A DNA stretch of 64,000 nucleotides from JBGASG01 sp046328035 (GTDB lineage Bacteria > Cyanobacteriota > Vampirovibrionia > Obscuribacterales > Obscuribacteraceae): positions 248,001 through 312,000 of the forward strand of contig JAXLXI010000003.1 of assembly GCA_046328035.1 (NCBI GenBank), given 5' to 3'. Position 1 is the first letter of the stretch, and each line of letters starts with the position of its first letter. Of this stretch, positions 1 through 9,186 are shown in pieces. Both the position numbers and the translations under genes were made by a program. A model generated the notes under the pieces. It saw only the letters and a program-made list of their open reading frames with translations, was not told the DNA's origin and did not search any database.

Positions 1-840
1 CTGCTCGTCCCAGGCAGTTCCTGGCGGCAACTCGGGCATCTCCCAACTCGGGTGGATGCTCTTGTAAATCTTGAAGAGCTGGTACTTAACTTGCTCGGCT
101 GAATGCGGACGTTCTTCCACCGAGTGTGCGGTCATCTTTTTGATCAGTTCATCAAGCGGTTCGAGAATCTCAGGATTGATCGAACGCGGTGAGCACACTT
201 GCAATGGTTTCGGGCGGTGACCGGTGAGCAGGTGACTGAGCGTTGCACCAAGCGCGTAGATGTCGCTCCGCTTCTCCGGCTTGCCAAAATATTGCTCCGG
301 GGGAGAATAACCGGCTGTCACCACACGGGTTGCCACTTCTTTCGGCAGAAAGTTCCGCGCGATTCCGAAGTCGATGAAAACCACACGTCCATCAGGGCGC
401 AGCATCAGGTTGCTCGGTTTGACATCGCGATAAATGATGTCTTCGGAGTGCAAATAAATCAAAACATCGCAACACTGAATGGCAATGCGCACAACAGTCT
501 CCGAATCGAGCACGCCCACATCAGCGATCACGACATCAAGGTTTTTGCCCGGCACGTAATCCATGACGAGAAAGTACTTATGGTCGGAAGTGGTGTGGTC
601 ATCGAAAACCCGCACCACCCCCGGATGTCTCAGCTGCCGCAAGATAGCCACTTCGCGTTTAAAGAGACGCACAGCCTCGACCCGCTCGGCTTCGTCCGTG
701 TACTTATTGAGCAGTTGTTTGATTACACAACTGGCATTGCCGTTAGACCGATCTTCCGCAAGATAAACGGTCCCCATCCCACCCTGTCCGAGTGGGCTGA
801 GAAATTTATACCTGGAGAACCAATCAGACTCTTCCGGCAC
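1..840 (-). CDS. Serine/threonine protein kinase, C-terminus cut by window edge
   Basis: Minus-strand frame open from a GTG at 840 to the left edge, 280 codons visible. A Hanks-type kinase domain begins almost at the N-terminus: glycine loop GQGGMGTVY (about residues 18-26), beta-3 Lys41, alpha-C Glu63, catalytic loop YRDVKPSN (137-144), DFG (157-159) and SPPEQ before subdomain IX. The usual HRD histidine is Tyr; the catalytic Asp and Lys remain, so activity is likely. AGGAG lies about 4 bases before the GTG, and an in-frame stop just upstream limits the ORF. It should phosphorylate protein Ser/Thr residues; substrate unknown. Any membrane segment or sensor domain would be beyond the edge. 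Confidence 0.9.
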   Translation of the reverse strand, partial: MPEESDWFSRYKFLSPLGQGGMGTVYLAEDRSNGNASCVIKQLLNKYTDEAERVEAVRLFKREVAILRQLRHPGVVRVFDDHTTSDHKYFLVMDYVPGKNLDVVIADVGVLDSETVVRIAIQCCDVLIYLHSEDIIYRDVKPSNLMLRPDGRVVFIDFGIARNFLPKEVATRVVTAGYSPPEQYFGKPEKRSDIYALGATLSHLLTGHRPKPLQVCSPRSINPEILEPLDELIKKMTAHSVEERPHSAEQVKYQLFKIYKSIHPSWEMPELPPGTAWDEQ

Positions 841-1228
841 GCTACTCCTAGCCTCAACGAGGCTACATCGTCACATCAGCTATTTACCCGGCGCTTTGGC
901 AGGCTTGCGTTTTTGATTGCACGAGGTAATTGCATATATCCTTCTGCCAACAAAATTGGTCAACCGCAAGGGGAGCGACTTTCGACTCTGTTCACAGAGG
1001 AGCGACAAAAAGATTTTACTTGTCAAGCAGCCGACTGGAGCAGACAAATCGCCCAGATCCAGCCGCCAATGCCACTCCTCGCAATCGCAACCGCAAAATT
1101 AAACGGCATTGACATACATCTGTATGGTCCTGTACATTTGCCTCATCTCCCTAAAAACCGAGCAACCAAATCACCCACCGGCGCCGGATGTACAGGCGAA
1201 ATGGGTGGACTAGACTGGAGGTTTTTCT
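841..1228. other. Intergenic region between divergent kinase and ssb genes
   Basis: 388 bases without a convincing gene. Short plus-strand frames here lack ribosome sites and protein-like composition. The only regulatory signal I can support is a candidate ssb promoter at 1109-1138. No hairpin with a T-run was found. Confidence 0.5.
1109..1138 (+). promoter_or_regulatory. Candidate sigma-70-type promoter for ssb
   Basis: Perfect -35 TTGACA at 1109-1114, 18-base spacer, -10 TACATT at 1133-1138 (4/6 match). It lies about 90 bases before the ssb start. Predicted from sequence only. Confidence 0.4.
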
Positions 1229-1762
1229 ATGTCATTCGCAAATCTTTCAATCGTAGGGAGACTCGTTCGTCAGCCTGAGTTGATGCACTTTAACACCGGC
1301 CGTGAAAAAACTACTTTTACGGTCGCTATCAACCATCCGGGCCGCAAAACGGAACAGGGACGCTTACAGGGCACCGTCGACTACGTAAAAGTCGAAGCCT
1401 GGGGTAAGCTCGCTCAGATTGCTCATAAATACCTCGTAAAAGGCAGTCAAGTTGCGGTTTGCGGCCCGTTTGAGATGGAAAACTGGGTGGACAGGAATGG
1501 TATTAAACGGATGACACCGCTGGTGGAGGCAGTACAAATCGCCTTGCCGCCGCGTCTAACCGTCGCAGACCAGCCTGCTGCTCCAAGCAACTCCATCACA
1601 GGCGAAATGGTATTCTCCGGCGATCCCGATGATCATACCGATGCTGAGGAGGCAGCGGCGGCGGCAGAAACAGAAGAGTTCGTCGGAGAATTCAAAACCA
1701 TCACCGAAAGCGATGACGAGATATTGGACTCGCAGCCAATCATCGCATCGCTCACCGGATAA
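1229..1762 (+). CDS. ssb: Single-stranded DNA-binding protein
   Basis: 177 residues. The N-terminal ~110 residues form the SSB OB-fold: start MSFANLSIVGRLVRQPE, then the VDYVKVEAWGK and YLVKGSQVAVCGPFEM strands. It would coat ssDNA during replication, recombination and repair. The tail after residue ~115 is acidic and Ala/Glu-rich, but it ends in ...IIASLTG rather than the DDDIPF-type tip that recruits partner proteins in most bacteria. GGAGG at 1216-1220 sits well before the ATG. It is followed by a terminator, so it is probably monocistronic. A cell may carry more than one SSB; whether this is the main one cannot be told here. Confidence 0.93.
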   Translation: MSFANLSIVGRLVRQPELMHFNTGREKTTFTVAINHPGRKTEQGRLQGTVDYVKVEAWGKLAQIAHKYLVKGSQVAVCGPFEMENWVDRNGIKRMTPLVEAVQIALPPRLTVADQPAAPSNSITGEMVFSGDPDDHTDAEEAAAAAETEEFVGEFKTITESDDEILDSQPIIASLTG

Positions 1763-1974
1763 AACGTTTCGTGCCGCAGTGATGCACGAAATGCCACCAG
1801 ACATATAACCAACGCAGCTGCAGTTCAGCTATGCACAGTTAAATTTCTGGGTTCGATTTATGGTGGCAATTATTTGCGCACTGCTTGTTTGATCCTAAGA
1901 AAGGAGGACCACTCAGAGTCATAACCGCAATCGAACTTCCCACAACATATTAGGTCCAACCTCGACCTGAAGCG

Positions 1975-2006
1975 AGGGCGGGTTCTCGTCGAGCCCGCCC
2001 TTTATT
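1975..2006 (+). terminator. Rho-independent terminator after ssb
   Basis: Stem AGGGCGGG (1975-1982) pairs with CCCGCCCT (1994-2001) across an 11-base loop and is followed by TTATT. It lies between convergent ssb and the acetyltransferase gene; the T-run favours the plus direction. Confidence 0.8.
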
Positions 2007-2027
2007 CACTCTATCTTGTGCAGCGAG

Positions 2028-2540
2028 TTATTGGAGCACCATTTGCAAAATGGTGACATCGAGCCAACGGTCAAATTTGCGCCCCACCTCTTTAAGGACA
2101 CCAACTTTCTGAAATCCGCTAGCTTCAGTCATAGCAATGCTTTCCTTGTTCTCAGAGCAAGCAAGCCCGACGAGAACATGATCACCCCGCGCGTGAGCCA
2201 GTTCTATCAAACGCTGCGTAAGCGTTTTACCGAATCCACGCCGAACATAATCATGGTCGACGTAAACGGAGGGTTCCAGCGTCTGGCGATAGGCGCATCG
2301 CCGATGGTAATAGGACAGACTGCCCCACGCGACAACGTTGCCGTCGCACTCAGCAACGATTACCGGCAGCCCTTCTCGCTCATGTTCTTCGAACCATTCC
2401 ATTCGCGTTCCCAGTGACTCCGGTTCCACCGCGAAAGTGGCAGTGGAATTGAGCACATAGTAGTTGTAAATCTCGCTGATTCGAGCGCAGTCAGGCGGCA
2501 ATGCCTCGCGCACATCAAGAGCTACCCTGTCTGCAGGCAT
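2028..2540 (-). CDS. GNAT-family N-acetyltransferase, phosphinothricin acetyltransferase-like
   Basis: 170 residues from the ATG at 2540, preceded by GAGGGA. The frame stays open further upstream but runs into the tRNA, so that start is rejected. Family hallmarks: EIYNYYVLNSTATF near the N-terminus, SLSYYHRRCAYRQTLEPSVYV in the middle, acetyl-CoA loop RRGFGKTL, and a C-terminal VGRKFDRWLDV. These match the Pat/Bar/YncA (MnaT) group, which acetylates amino groups of phosphinothricin, methionine sulfoximine or related amino acids. The true substrate is unknown; detoxification of an amino-acid analogue is an inference. It lies 30 bases downstream of tRNA-Arg on the same strand. Confidence 0.88.
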   Translation of the reverse strand: MPADRVALDVREALPPDCARISEIYNYYVLNSTATFAVEPESLGTRMEWFEEHEREGLPVIVAECDGNVVAWGSLSYYHRRCAYRQTLEPSVYVDHDYVRRGFGKTLTQRLIELAHARGDHVLVGLACSENKESIAMTEASGFQKVGVLKEVGRKFDRWLDVTILQMVLQ

Positions 2541-2570
2541 AGCGTCCCTCGCTTTGTGTAAAAAAGAAAG

Positions 2571-2644
2571 CACCCCGGGTAGGACTCGAACCCACGACAC
2601 CTTCCTTAGGACGGAAGTGTTCTATCCAACTGAACTACCGGGGC
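2571..2644 (-). tRNA. tRNA-Arg (anticodon CCT)
   Basis: 74-base cloverleaf on the minus strand. The acceptor GCCCCGG pairs with CCGGGGT (first pair a G-T wobble). D stem GTTC/GAAC, anticodon stem CTTCC/GGAAG with loop GTCCTAA giving anticodon CCT (codon AGG), and T arm with GTTCGAGT. The discriminator is G and CCA is not encoded. Confidence 0.95.
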
Positions 2645-2761
2645 CAGGTTGACTATCAAGTCTAACATGGCAAGTGGCGTGCAGGGTATGGCATAGTTTC
2701 GCTATCCTTTGTTATGCACCGGTCTTCAAAGAAGGTGCAGTCGAAAAGGTGACAAGAGATC

Positions 2762-3646
2762 ATGCAAAAGAAAATCATCAGCGTTCACGAAGCACATGCC
2801 CCGCACATGGTCGGCGACGGATTGCCGGTACGCAACGTCTTCTCCTACAACGACCTGGGCAACCGCGAACTCTCTCCGTTCCTCATGCTCGACTACGGCA
2901 GCCCTGTGGAGTTTCCTCCGACAGAAGATGCGCTGGGCGTGGGCATGCACCCTCACCGCGGGTTTGAAACAGTCACCCTGGCGTATCAAGGCGGACTCGA
3001 GCATCGAGACACAGCTGGCAATCATGGAGTGATTGGACCGGGAGATGTTCAATGGATGACCGCAGGCTCAGGCGTCCTGCACGAGGAATTGCACTCGAAA
3101 GAATTTCGCAAAACGGGCGGCACACTGCAAATGGCTCAGTTGTGGGTGAACTTGCCGGCGCAGCTGAAAATGACGGCGCCGCGTTATCAAACACTCCTGA
3201 AAACAGATATTCCAACAATTGAAGTACAGGACGGCAAGGGAAAGATTCGCGTGGTTGCCGGTTCCTATAAAGATACTAAGGGACCTGCGCATACCTTTAC
3301 ACCGATCAATCTACTTGATGTCCGTTTGGCCGCCGGTGCCGATCTAACCCTGGATGTGCCGGCAGGTTATACGACCGCAATCGTAATTCTCGACGGTGAA
3401 CTCACCCTCAACGACGAGCGCCCACTCAAAGCCTTTCAACTGGCAGTGCTAGAACGCGCCGGCGATCAGTTCAAAATTGGCACCGCATCGTCGGCGCACC
3501 TGCTGGTTTTGAACGGTGAACCAATCAACGAACCAGTCGTTGGTTATGGCCCATTCGTCATGAACACCACAGACCAGATTCATCAAGCCATCGCAGACTT
3601 CCGGCAAGGGCGTTTTGCAGCTAGCGCCCCAAGTCCGCGCGGCTGA
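2762..3646 (+). CDS. Pirin family protein (bicupin)
   Basis: 294 residues, two cupin domains. The N-terminal half carries the pirin metal site: His63 and His65 in MHPHRGFET, and His107 and Glu109 in SGVLHEEL. The C-terminal cupin (from about residue 170) ends with a typical pirin tail containing GPFVMNT. Bacterial pirins are non-haem iron proteins; some have quercetin 2,3-dioxygenase activity and others modulate metabolic enzymes, so the exact role here is open. The 3' end overlaps the convergent YfhO-like gene by 26 bases, leaving no room for a terminator between them. Confidence 0.9.
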   Translation: MQKKIISVHEAHAPHMVGDGLPVRNVFSYNDLGNRELSPFLMLDYGSPVEFPPTEDALGVGMHPHRGFETVTLAYQGGLEHRDTAGNHGVIGPGDVQWMTAGSGVLHEELHSKEFRKTGGTLQMAQLWVNLPAQLKMTAPRYQTLLKTDIPTIEVQDGKGKIRVVAGSYKDTKGPAHTFTPINLLDVRLAAGADLTLDVPAGYTTAIVILDGELTLNDERPLKAFQLAVLERAGDQFKIGTASSAHLLVLNGEPINEPVVGYGPFVMNTTDQIHQAIADFRQGRFAASAPSPRG

Positions 3647-6227
3647 GCAAGCGTTTCTTCAAAACCGTAGCAGCAATCAGCGATGCCATCACCATCAGTG
3701 CGCCCTGCAGCAGATACATGCCGCGGGCCAGACTGGGTGAAACAAATTCGAATACAACGCGATGTTCTCCCGCAGGCACGACCACCGCACGCGCGAATGA
3801 ATTTGCCTGGATTATCGGCGTGTCCTTGCCGTCGACAGCAGCGTTCCAGCCATTATAAAAATGATCATTCAAAATCAGAAGTCGCGGTTTGGTCGCTTTC
3901 ACTTTCACGTCGACTCGGTCGAAACTCTTGGTTTCGACTGTCGCAGTATCACCAGGTTCATCGACCAGACTGACGGCCGCTATATTATCTGCAAACGGAG
4001 AACGTTCCCCCCCTTCCAGATAAGTCGTGTTGGCGTCCGTACCGTCAACAATGGCATTCAGGAGTTGCCCGCCGTCTTTCCAAACGACACGCGTCGCAAA
4101 GTAAGCTCGCGGTTTCACGTCCGGGCATTCATAGATGCGCAGGTTAAACTCCTCGTCCTCCTTGAGCAATTTGAAGAAGGCTGGATCTAGAAGCGGAATG
4201 GATTTGCGCGGCTCATACGTCAGCCACGCTTGCGACCACATGTAGCGCGTACTGGTGTAACGGCAGAAATTGGCCAGAGGCAGGTCTTCATGGCGGGTGA
4301 AATCGTGATACCGATTTTGCGACGAACGAGAGATACAGCGGTCGTAGAGTTGTTTGTAGAGCGCAGTCTCGGATGCTTCGTATCCAAAAGAATAAGGCAA
4401 ACCAAACGGCATATGGCAATTAGTAATCAGCATCTGCCGCCCATACTGATAAAACGATTCCTGAAACGGCAAATTCTGTTGCTTAGGAAAATCCGGTGGA
4501 TTGGCCAGCGGGTCGTAAGCGAGCACCTGCGCACGCCAGTCGAAAGCCCCATCGGGCTTGGCACCGGTCAGCCTGGCGATTTCAACGGCCAGCGGCACAG
4601 GACGGTCGTAAAAATCACCAGCCGTGAAACGCCGCGAGTAATGAGTTGGTGCGTACAGAAGCAGCAATGCCTGCGTAAAGACTATGACCGCACCAAATGC
4701 GATGCGCGGCAGTTTCCTGCGCAGAAGCGCAAAGTAAACCAGACAAATGCCGGCGCCGACCAGCGACATGACGAGCAGGCTCTGTCCCAGGAGACTTTGC
4801 GCTTCGGTTAAGTTAGCCAGATCTTTTACTCGACTGGAGAACCAGGGATTGGTGTATGCCAGTTGACTGAGCCCGGGACTGAATACGAACGCCGCACCAA
4901 CAATGACACCGACGACGCAAAGCGCCATGGTCCCTATATAGCTGTACCAATTGACCCAGCGGTGATGCGCCAGATAGGCTCCGCGCGCGGCAAGCAACAC
5001 CAGACAAAGCACTGGGATGATCATCAATTTGACCGGATAGCGAAAACTTGACAGCGCCGGCGAAAGGCTCACCACCCACGGTGCCAGAGGCGTAAACTGC
5101 CCGAGCGCCATCAATGCACTGCCGATGCCGATGCCGAGCACCAGCCAACGCCCGCGCCACGTGCGGTCCGCCAGTCCCCAGATCGCCAGCACCAGGGTCA
5201 CAGGTCCAACAAACGCCGAAGGCAAGTAGGGAATATTTCCGCCCCGGCTGGCTGTCAAACTGAGAAAGCTCGACCCTAATTCAGACACATCTCCGAACGG
5301 CTGCGGCAAAATGACGCACAGCCAGTCATACCAGTTGGCACTCCACATGAACACCCATTTCGGGTCCAGCCCGCTGGCTCGAGGAGACACCGCCGCCCAC
5401 TCCAGGGCCGGCAAAATGATCGGCATAGAAAGCAGCAAGGCCAGCGCGCCGGCGACTGCTCTCCAACAAGTCTGTTCGATGGCCGCCTTTACCAGTCGAT
5501 CATCGCTATAGCGTGCCACCACATCGGCTAAAGAAAATACCGCCAGCACGATCGCCGCCGGCGCCGACACCTCCGGACGCCCCGCTGCCACCATCATGAA
5601 GACGACGGCAGCCGTGGCGCAAACGGCTAGCATGTTTCTCAAAGAAAACTCGCCACGCACTCGGCGCACACAAAACACCGCCAGGGGCAACCAGGCAATC
5701 GTCGCCATCAACGTGAAATTGCTGGTCATCGAAAACATGTATCCGCACCAGGCACACGCAAGTGCTGCCACCAGAGCCGCAAATCCGCCCCAGCCCAGGG
5801 AGAGCACGAGCAAGAACGCTCCTACTCCGGCAATCATTTGATGGGTGATCAGAAACAGCGCCAGCGCCGGACTGAACGGCAACGTATAAAAATAGATATT
5901 GAGCGGATAGAAAATTCCAGGGGAAGGCACTGCCATCTGCGCCATGCCGCAGTACATCCAGGGGTTCCACAGAGGCACCTCGCCGCGGTGGAGAGTCTGC
6001 GAGATGAAAGTCAGGAAGGGTTGAAAATACCAGGTGAGATCCGAAGTGTAAAAGCTGCGCTCACCAGTCAGGCAGGGCAAGTAAAAGATCAGCAGCGGCA
6101 AGGCAATAATCAGCTCGGTGAGCACAAGCCAGGAATGACGGCCTCGCAACAGCGCTGCGATCGCACCGCGTGACACCGAGGACGGTTCTACGCCGGCAGA
6201 GTTGGCCCCGCTGTCATCATCGTTCAA
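3621..6227 (-). CDS. YfhO-like multi-pass membrane protein
   Basis: 868 residues. About a dozen hydrophobic segments follow a short cytoplasmic N-terminus (first TM about residues 35-52). The extracytoplasmic loop after TM1 has FYTSDLTWYFQPF and later GEVPLWNPWMYCGMPQ-like residues, typical of the YfhO/GT-C-like family that uses lipid-linked sugars to decorate envelope polymers. A soluble domain lies between about 600 and 840, followed by a last TM. The start is TTG at 6227 because an in-frame stop lies just upstream and no in-frame ATG is near; a GTG about 19 codons in is possible. It starts 14 bases after nuoN, so the two are probably co-transcribed. The sugar transferred is unknown. Confidence 0.82.
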   Translation of the reverse strand: MNDDDSGANSAGVEPSSVSRGAIAALLRGRHSWLVLTELIIALPLLIFYLPCLTGERSFYTSDLTWYFQPFLTFISQTLHRGEVPLWNPWMYCGMAQMAVPSPGIFYPLNIYFYTLPFSPALALFLITHQMIAGVGAFLLVLSLGWGGFAALVAALACAWCGYMFSMTSNFTLMATIAWLPLAVFCVRRVRGEFSLRNMLAVCATAAVVFMMVAAGRPEVSAPAAIVLAVFSLADVVARYSDDRLVKAAIEQTCWRAVAGALALLLSMPIILPALEWAAVSPRASGLDPKWVFMWSANWYDWLCVILPQPFGDVSELGSSFLSLTASRGGNIPYLPSAFVGPVTLVLAIWGLADRTWRGRWLVLGIGIGSALMALGQFTPLAPWVVSLSPALSSFRYPVKLMIIPVLCLVLLAARGAYLAHHRWVNWYSYIGTMALCVVGVIVGAAFVFSPGLSQLAYTNPWFSSRVKDLANLTEAQSLLGQSLLVMSLVGAGICLVYFALLRRKLPRIAFGAVIVFTQALLLLYAPTHYSRRFTAGDFYDRPVPLAVEIARLTGAKPDGAFDWRAQVLAYDPLANPPDFPKQQNLPFQESFYQYGRQMLITNCHMPFGLPYSFGYEASETALYKQLYDRCISRSSQNRYHDFTRHEDLPLANFCRYTSTRYMWSQAWLTYEPRKSIPLLDPAFFKLLKEDEEFNLRIYECPDVKPRAYFATRVVWKDGGQLLNAIVDGTDANTTYLEGGERSPFADNIAAVSLVDEPGDTATVETKSFDRVDVKVKATKPRLLILNDHFYNGWNAAVDGKDTPIIQANSFARAVVVPAGEHRVVFEFVSPSLARGMYLLQGALMVMASLIAATVLKKRLLSRADLGR

Positions 6228-6241
6228 GTTGCATCTTCAGC

Positions 6242-7780
6242 CTATTGGGGCTGCGTCTCAGACTGGACGGAGCCGATGGATGGCGGACGAATCGTCGCCG
6301 GCGCGACGGCGCTGCCTGCGAAATTCATCAATGGGGTCACCAGGAAGCTGCCGGCAATAATTCCGGCCACCGCGATTGCCAGTGCCAGCATTGGTGCTTC
6401 TTGAGGATCTGGCTGCGGACGGCGCTGATCCGGCAGCGCCTTCACGGCTTCCGACGGGTCGCGGACGATCATTTTGATACACACGCGTGTGTAGTAGTAG
6501 ATGGCCGGCACAGAGGTGACAAGCGCCACTCCCACCATCAGATATCCGAGCATCGATGCCATCTGAATGCCGGACCAGAAGACGAAGAACTTGGCCAAGA
6601 AGCCGGCGGGGGGAATAGGCAGACCGGCCAGATTGAGCAGACAGATGGTCAAGCCCAGGCACAGCCACGGACGTTTCTTCACCAGACCCGACATGGCGTC
6701 GATATCGTCTGTACCAGTTTCATTCTGAAACAACACTGCACCGGTGAATGCGCCCAGGTTCATCAGTCCGTAGACCATGATGTAGAACCACATGGATTGC
6801 AGACCGTCAGCCGTGTTGACGACTAATCCAATCAGCATATAGCCGACGTGAGCTATCGAAGAATAGGCGAGCATGCGCTTAAGCGACCGCTGACTGAGCG
6901 CAATTATGTTGCCCATGATCATCGAAAGGATGGCCAGCGCACCGACCACACTCGTCCAATCCGGGCTCATCTGCTGGAAAACGACGGAGAGCAGTCTGAT
7001 ACCGACCACCAGTCCGCCCAATTTGCTGCCGATGGAAAGAAACGCACCAACGGGCGTCGGCGAGCCTTCATAGACATCGGGCGTCCACATATGGAAGGGC
7101 ACCATTGAGAGCTTAAAGCCGACGACGCTGATCAAGAGCACCAGCACCGCCACCAGAACCAGCGACGCAGACTGAGCCAGTCCGTAGAACGCGGGCTGAA
7201 TGTCGTAAAAGTTGGTCGAACGAGTGATGCCGTAGAGAAACGACAATCCATAAAGGAATGTAGCCGTGGTGGCAGCGGTGGACAGAAGATATTTAAGCGC
7301 CGCCTCGTTGCTCTTGCGATCGCGCTTCTCGAATCCCGACAGCATCACGCAGCACAATGTCAGCGTTTCCATGGCCACGAACAACATGATCAAATCGGTG
7401 GAGCCGCCCAGGAGCATCACGGAAAGGATAGCCACCATCAATATGGCGTAGAACTCGCCGCGGTTCGAGCCGATGTGCCGTTCATATCCCATAGTCATCA
7501 GAACGACAATGATGCCGACGATGGAAGAAACGATTCCGGTGGCAATCGTCAGGCGATCGACAGTGAAGAGTCCAAGAAAGAGTTTCACTTCCGAGGTGCC
7601 AATCGGTCCCCATTGCTGGCAGAAAAGCACAATCGCACCGATCAAGGCGGCGATACAGATGTAAGGCGTGATCTCTTTGGCTCGGGGAAAGAACAGGTTC
7701 CACAGCGTCGCCATAAAGGCTGCCACGAGCACCGCGACCTCAGGGTGTAGCGTTTGGACGTTGCTGAAAAGTTGTTCCAT
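6242..7780 (-). CDS. nuoN: NADH-quinone oxidoreductase subunit N
   Basis: 512 residues from the ATG at 7780. An upstream TTG at 7861 would add 27 unlikely residues. The protein is almost entirely transmembrane (about 14 helices) and belongs to the antiporter-like proton-pumping subunits of complex I: the conserved MGYERHIGSNRGEFYAI and AMETLTLCCVMLSGFEK segments and a central SMVPFHMWTPDVYEG motif carry the expected Glu, Lys and His residues. It couples NADH oxidation to proton translocation in the inner membrane, implying a respiratory chain. No other nuo genes are present here. No strong ribosome site is visible. Confidence 0.92.
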   Translation of the reverse strand: MEQLFSNVQTLHPEVAVLVAAFMATLWNLFFPRAKEITPYICIAALIGAIVLFCQQWGPIGTSEVKLFLGLFTVDRLTIATGIVSSIVGIIVVLMTMGYERHIGSNRGEFYAILMVAILSVMLLGGSTDLIMLFVAMETLTLCCVMLSGFEKRDRKSNEAALKYLLSTAATTATFLYGLSFLYGITRSTNFYDIQPAFYGLAQSASLVLVAVLVLLISVVGFKLSMVPFHMWTPDVYEGSPTPVGAFLSIGSKLGGLVVGIRLLSVVFQQMSPDWTSVVGALAILSMIMGNIIALSQRSLKRMLAYSSIAHVGYMLIGLVVNTADGLQSMWFYIMVYGLMNLGAFTGAVLFQNETGTDDIDAMSGLVKKRPWLCLGLTICLLNLAGLPIPPAGFLAKFFVFWSGIQMASMLGYLMVGVALVTSVPAIYYYTRVCIKMIVRDPSEAVKALPDQRRPQPDPQEAPMLALAIAVAGIIAGSFLVTPLMNFAGSAVAPATIRPPSIGSVQSETQPQ

Positions 7781-8054
7781 TTCGAAAAAGACTGCCTTGC
7801 TATTGGATATAAGAAACCAGAGTAATTCTACAGAGGCGCGCACCCTAATTGCCTGACGCAAGCGCCATACTTCAAACAGGAATATTTAAAACTCTTCAAT
7901 GAGATAGCAAAGAGCTGAGAAACCAGCCGCTGTCGCCAGTTTGCAACGGCGCATTGCGGGCAATGGTCACGCTTCCTCGACAGAAAGCGGCTATTTACCG
8001 TACGATTTCTCTTACAACTAATCTACTTTACTTGTACGGAGTCGCCATTCTTTA

Positions 8055-9185
8055 ATGAGCTCAGGATTGAGTCATACGCCTTGCTTACTAGCACTTGAAG
8101 ACGGTCGCACCTTCCTGGGCATCGGCTTCGGACACCCTGGGACGGTAACCGGCGAACTGGTGTTCAACACGAGCATCACGGGATATCAGGAAATACTCAC
8201 CGATCCAAGCTATGCCGGGCAGGTGGTGACGCTTACATATCCTGAGATAGGCAATTACGGAACCAACCAGGCCGACCTGGAATCAAAGAAGGTTTTCGCT
8301 CGGGGACTGGTAATTCGTCACCTGAGCCGCAGGCACAGCAACTGGCGCGCATCGCACTCGCTGCCGCAGTTTCTTGCCCAACACAAGGTGCTCGGCATAT
8401 ACGATGTCGATACACGAGCAATCACCAAACATATCCGAGACAAAGGCGCCATGCGTTGCGCCATCTCCACAGAGATTCTCGATCCGGCAGAACTGATTGC
8501 GGTGGCACAGAATTCACCGCAAATGACGGGTGCTGACTACACCCGCGAAGTGACGACACCGGAGACCTTCAAGATGGAACCGGCAACCGGCTCCACACCC
8601 AAATCTCCGCCGTACAAAGTGGCGGTCATGGATTTTGGTGTCAAGCAAAGCATCCTCGACAATCTGTCCAAACAAGGTTTTGAACTGACTGTCTTCCCGG
8701 CAACCGCCAAGGCGAAAGACATACTCGCCACCAAGCCCGATGCTCTGTTCCTGTCCAACGGACCAGGCGATCCGGCTGCCTGCACTGACGTGCTTGCCGA
8801 GTTGCCGGCCCTGCTGGAAGCTCGCCTGCCGACGTTCGGCATCTGCCTCGGTCATCAACTTCTGGCGTTGGCCTTCGGTGCCACCACTTACAAACTCAAG
8901 TTTGGACATCGTGGCGGCAACCAGCCGGTCATGGACATGACCACCGGCAAAGTGGAGATCACCTGCCAGAACCACGGTTTTGCCGTCGACGAAAGCTCGT
9001 TGCCGGAAGACCTGGAACTCACCCATATCAACTTGAACGACAAAAGCGTCGAAGGTTTCAAACACAAACACCTGCCGGTGTTCTGCGTGCAATACCACCC
9101 GGAATCCAGCCCCGGACCGTCCGATGCCAATTACTTGTTCGAGCGTTTCAAAAACCTCATAGAGACTCAGAAAGTAGGCGTCTAA
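8055..9185 (+). CDS. carA: Carbamoyl-phosphate synthase small (glutaminase) subunit
   Basis: 376 residues. The N-terminal CPSase small-chain domain begins with ALEDGRTFLGIGFG and includes VFNTSITGYQEILTDPSY. The C-terminal class I glutamine amidotransferase domain has the nucleophile Cys264 in FGICLGHQ and the catalytic His348/Glu350 pair in YHPESSPGPSD. It hydrolyses glutamine and channels ammonia to CarB for carbamoyl phosphate, feeding arginine and pyrimidine synthesis. carB is not next to it; a HAD phosphatase follows after one base. GGAG lies about 13 bases before the ATG, a long spacing. Confidence 0.96.
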   Translation: MSSGLSHTPCLLALEDGRTFLGIGFGHPGTVTGELVFNTSITGYQEILTDPSYAGQVVTLTYPEIGNYGTNQADLESKKVFARGLVIRHLSRRHSNWRASHSLPQFLAQHKVLGIYDVDTRAITKHIRDKGAMRCAISTEILDPAELIAVAQNSPQMTGADYTREVTTPETFKMEPATGSTPKSPPYKVAVMDFGVKQSILDNLSKQGFELTVFPATAKAKDILATKPDALFLSNGPGDPAACTDVLAELPALLEARLPTFGICLGHQLLALAFGATTYKLKFGHRGGNQPVMDMTTGKVEITCQNHGFAVDESSLPEDLELTHINLNDKSVEGFKHKHLPVFCVQYHPESSPGPSDANYLFERFKNLIETQKVGV

Positions 9186-9186
9186 T

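Noticed and set aside
199..1278. 359-codon plus-strand open frame over the left-edge kinase
   Set aside because: The minus-strand frame encodes an unmistakable kinase domain; this one has no recognisable protein and crosses the ssb start.
1899..1910. Perfect AAAGGAGG ribosome-site-like sequence after ssb
   Set aside because: No start codon follows at a usable distance; no open frame.
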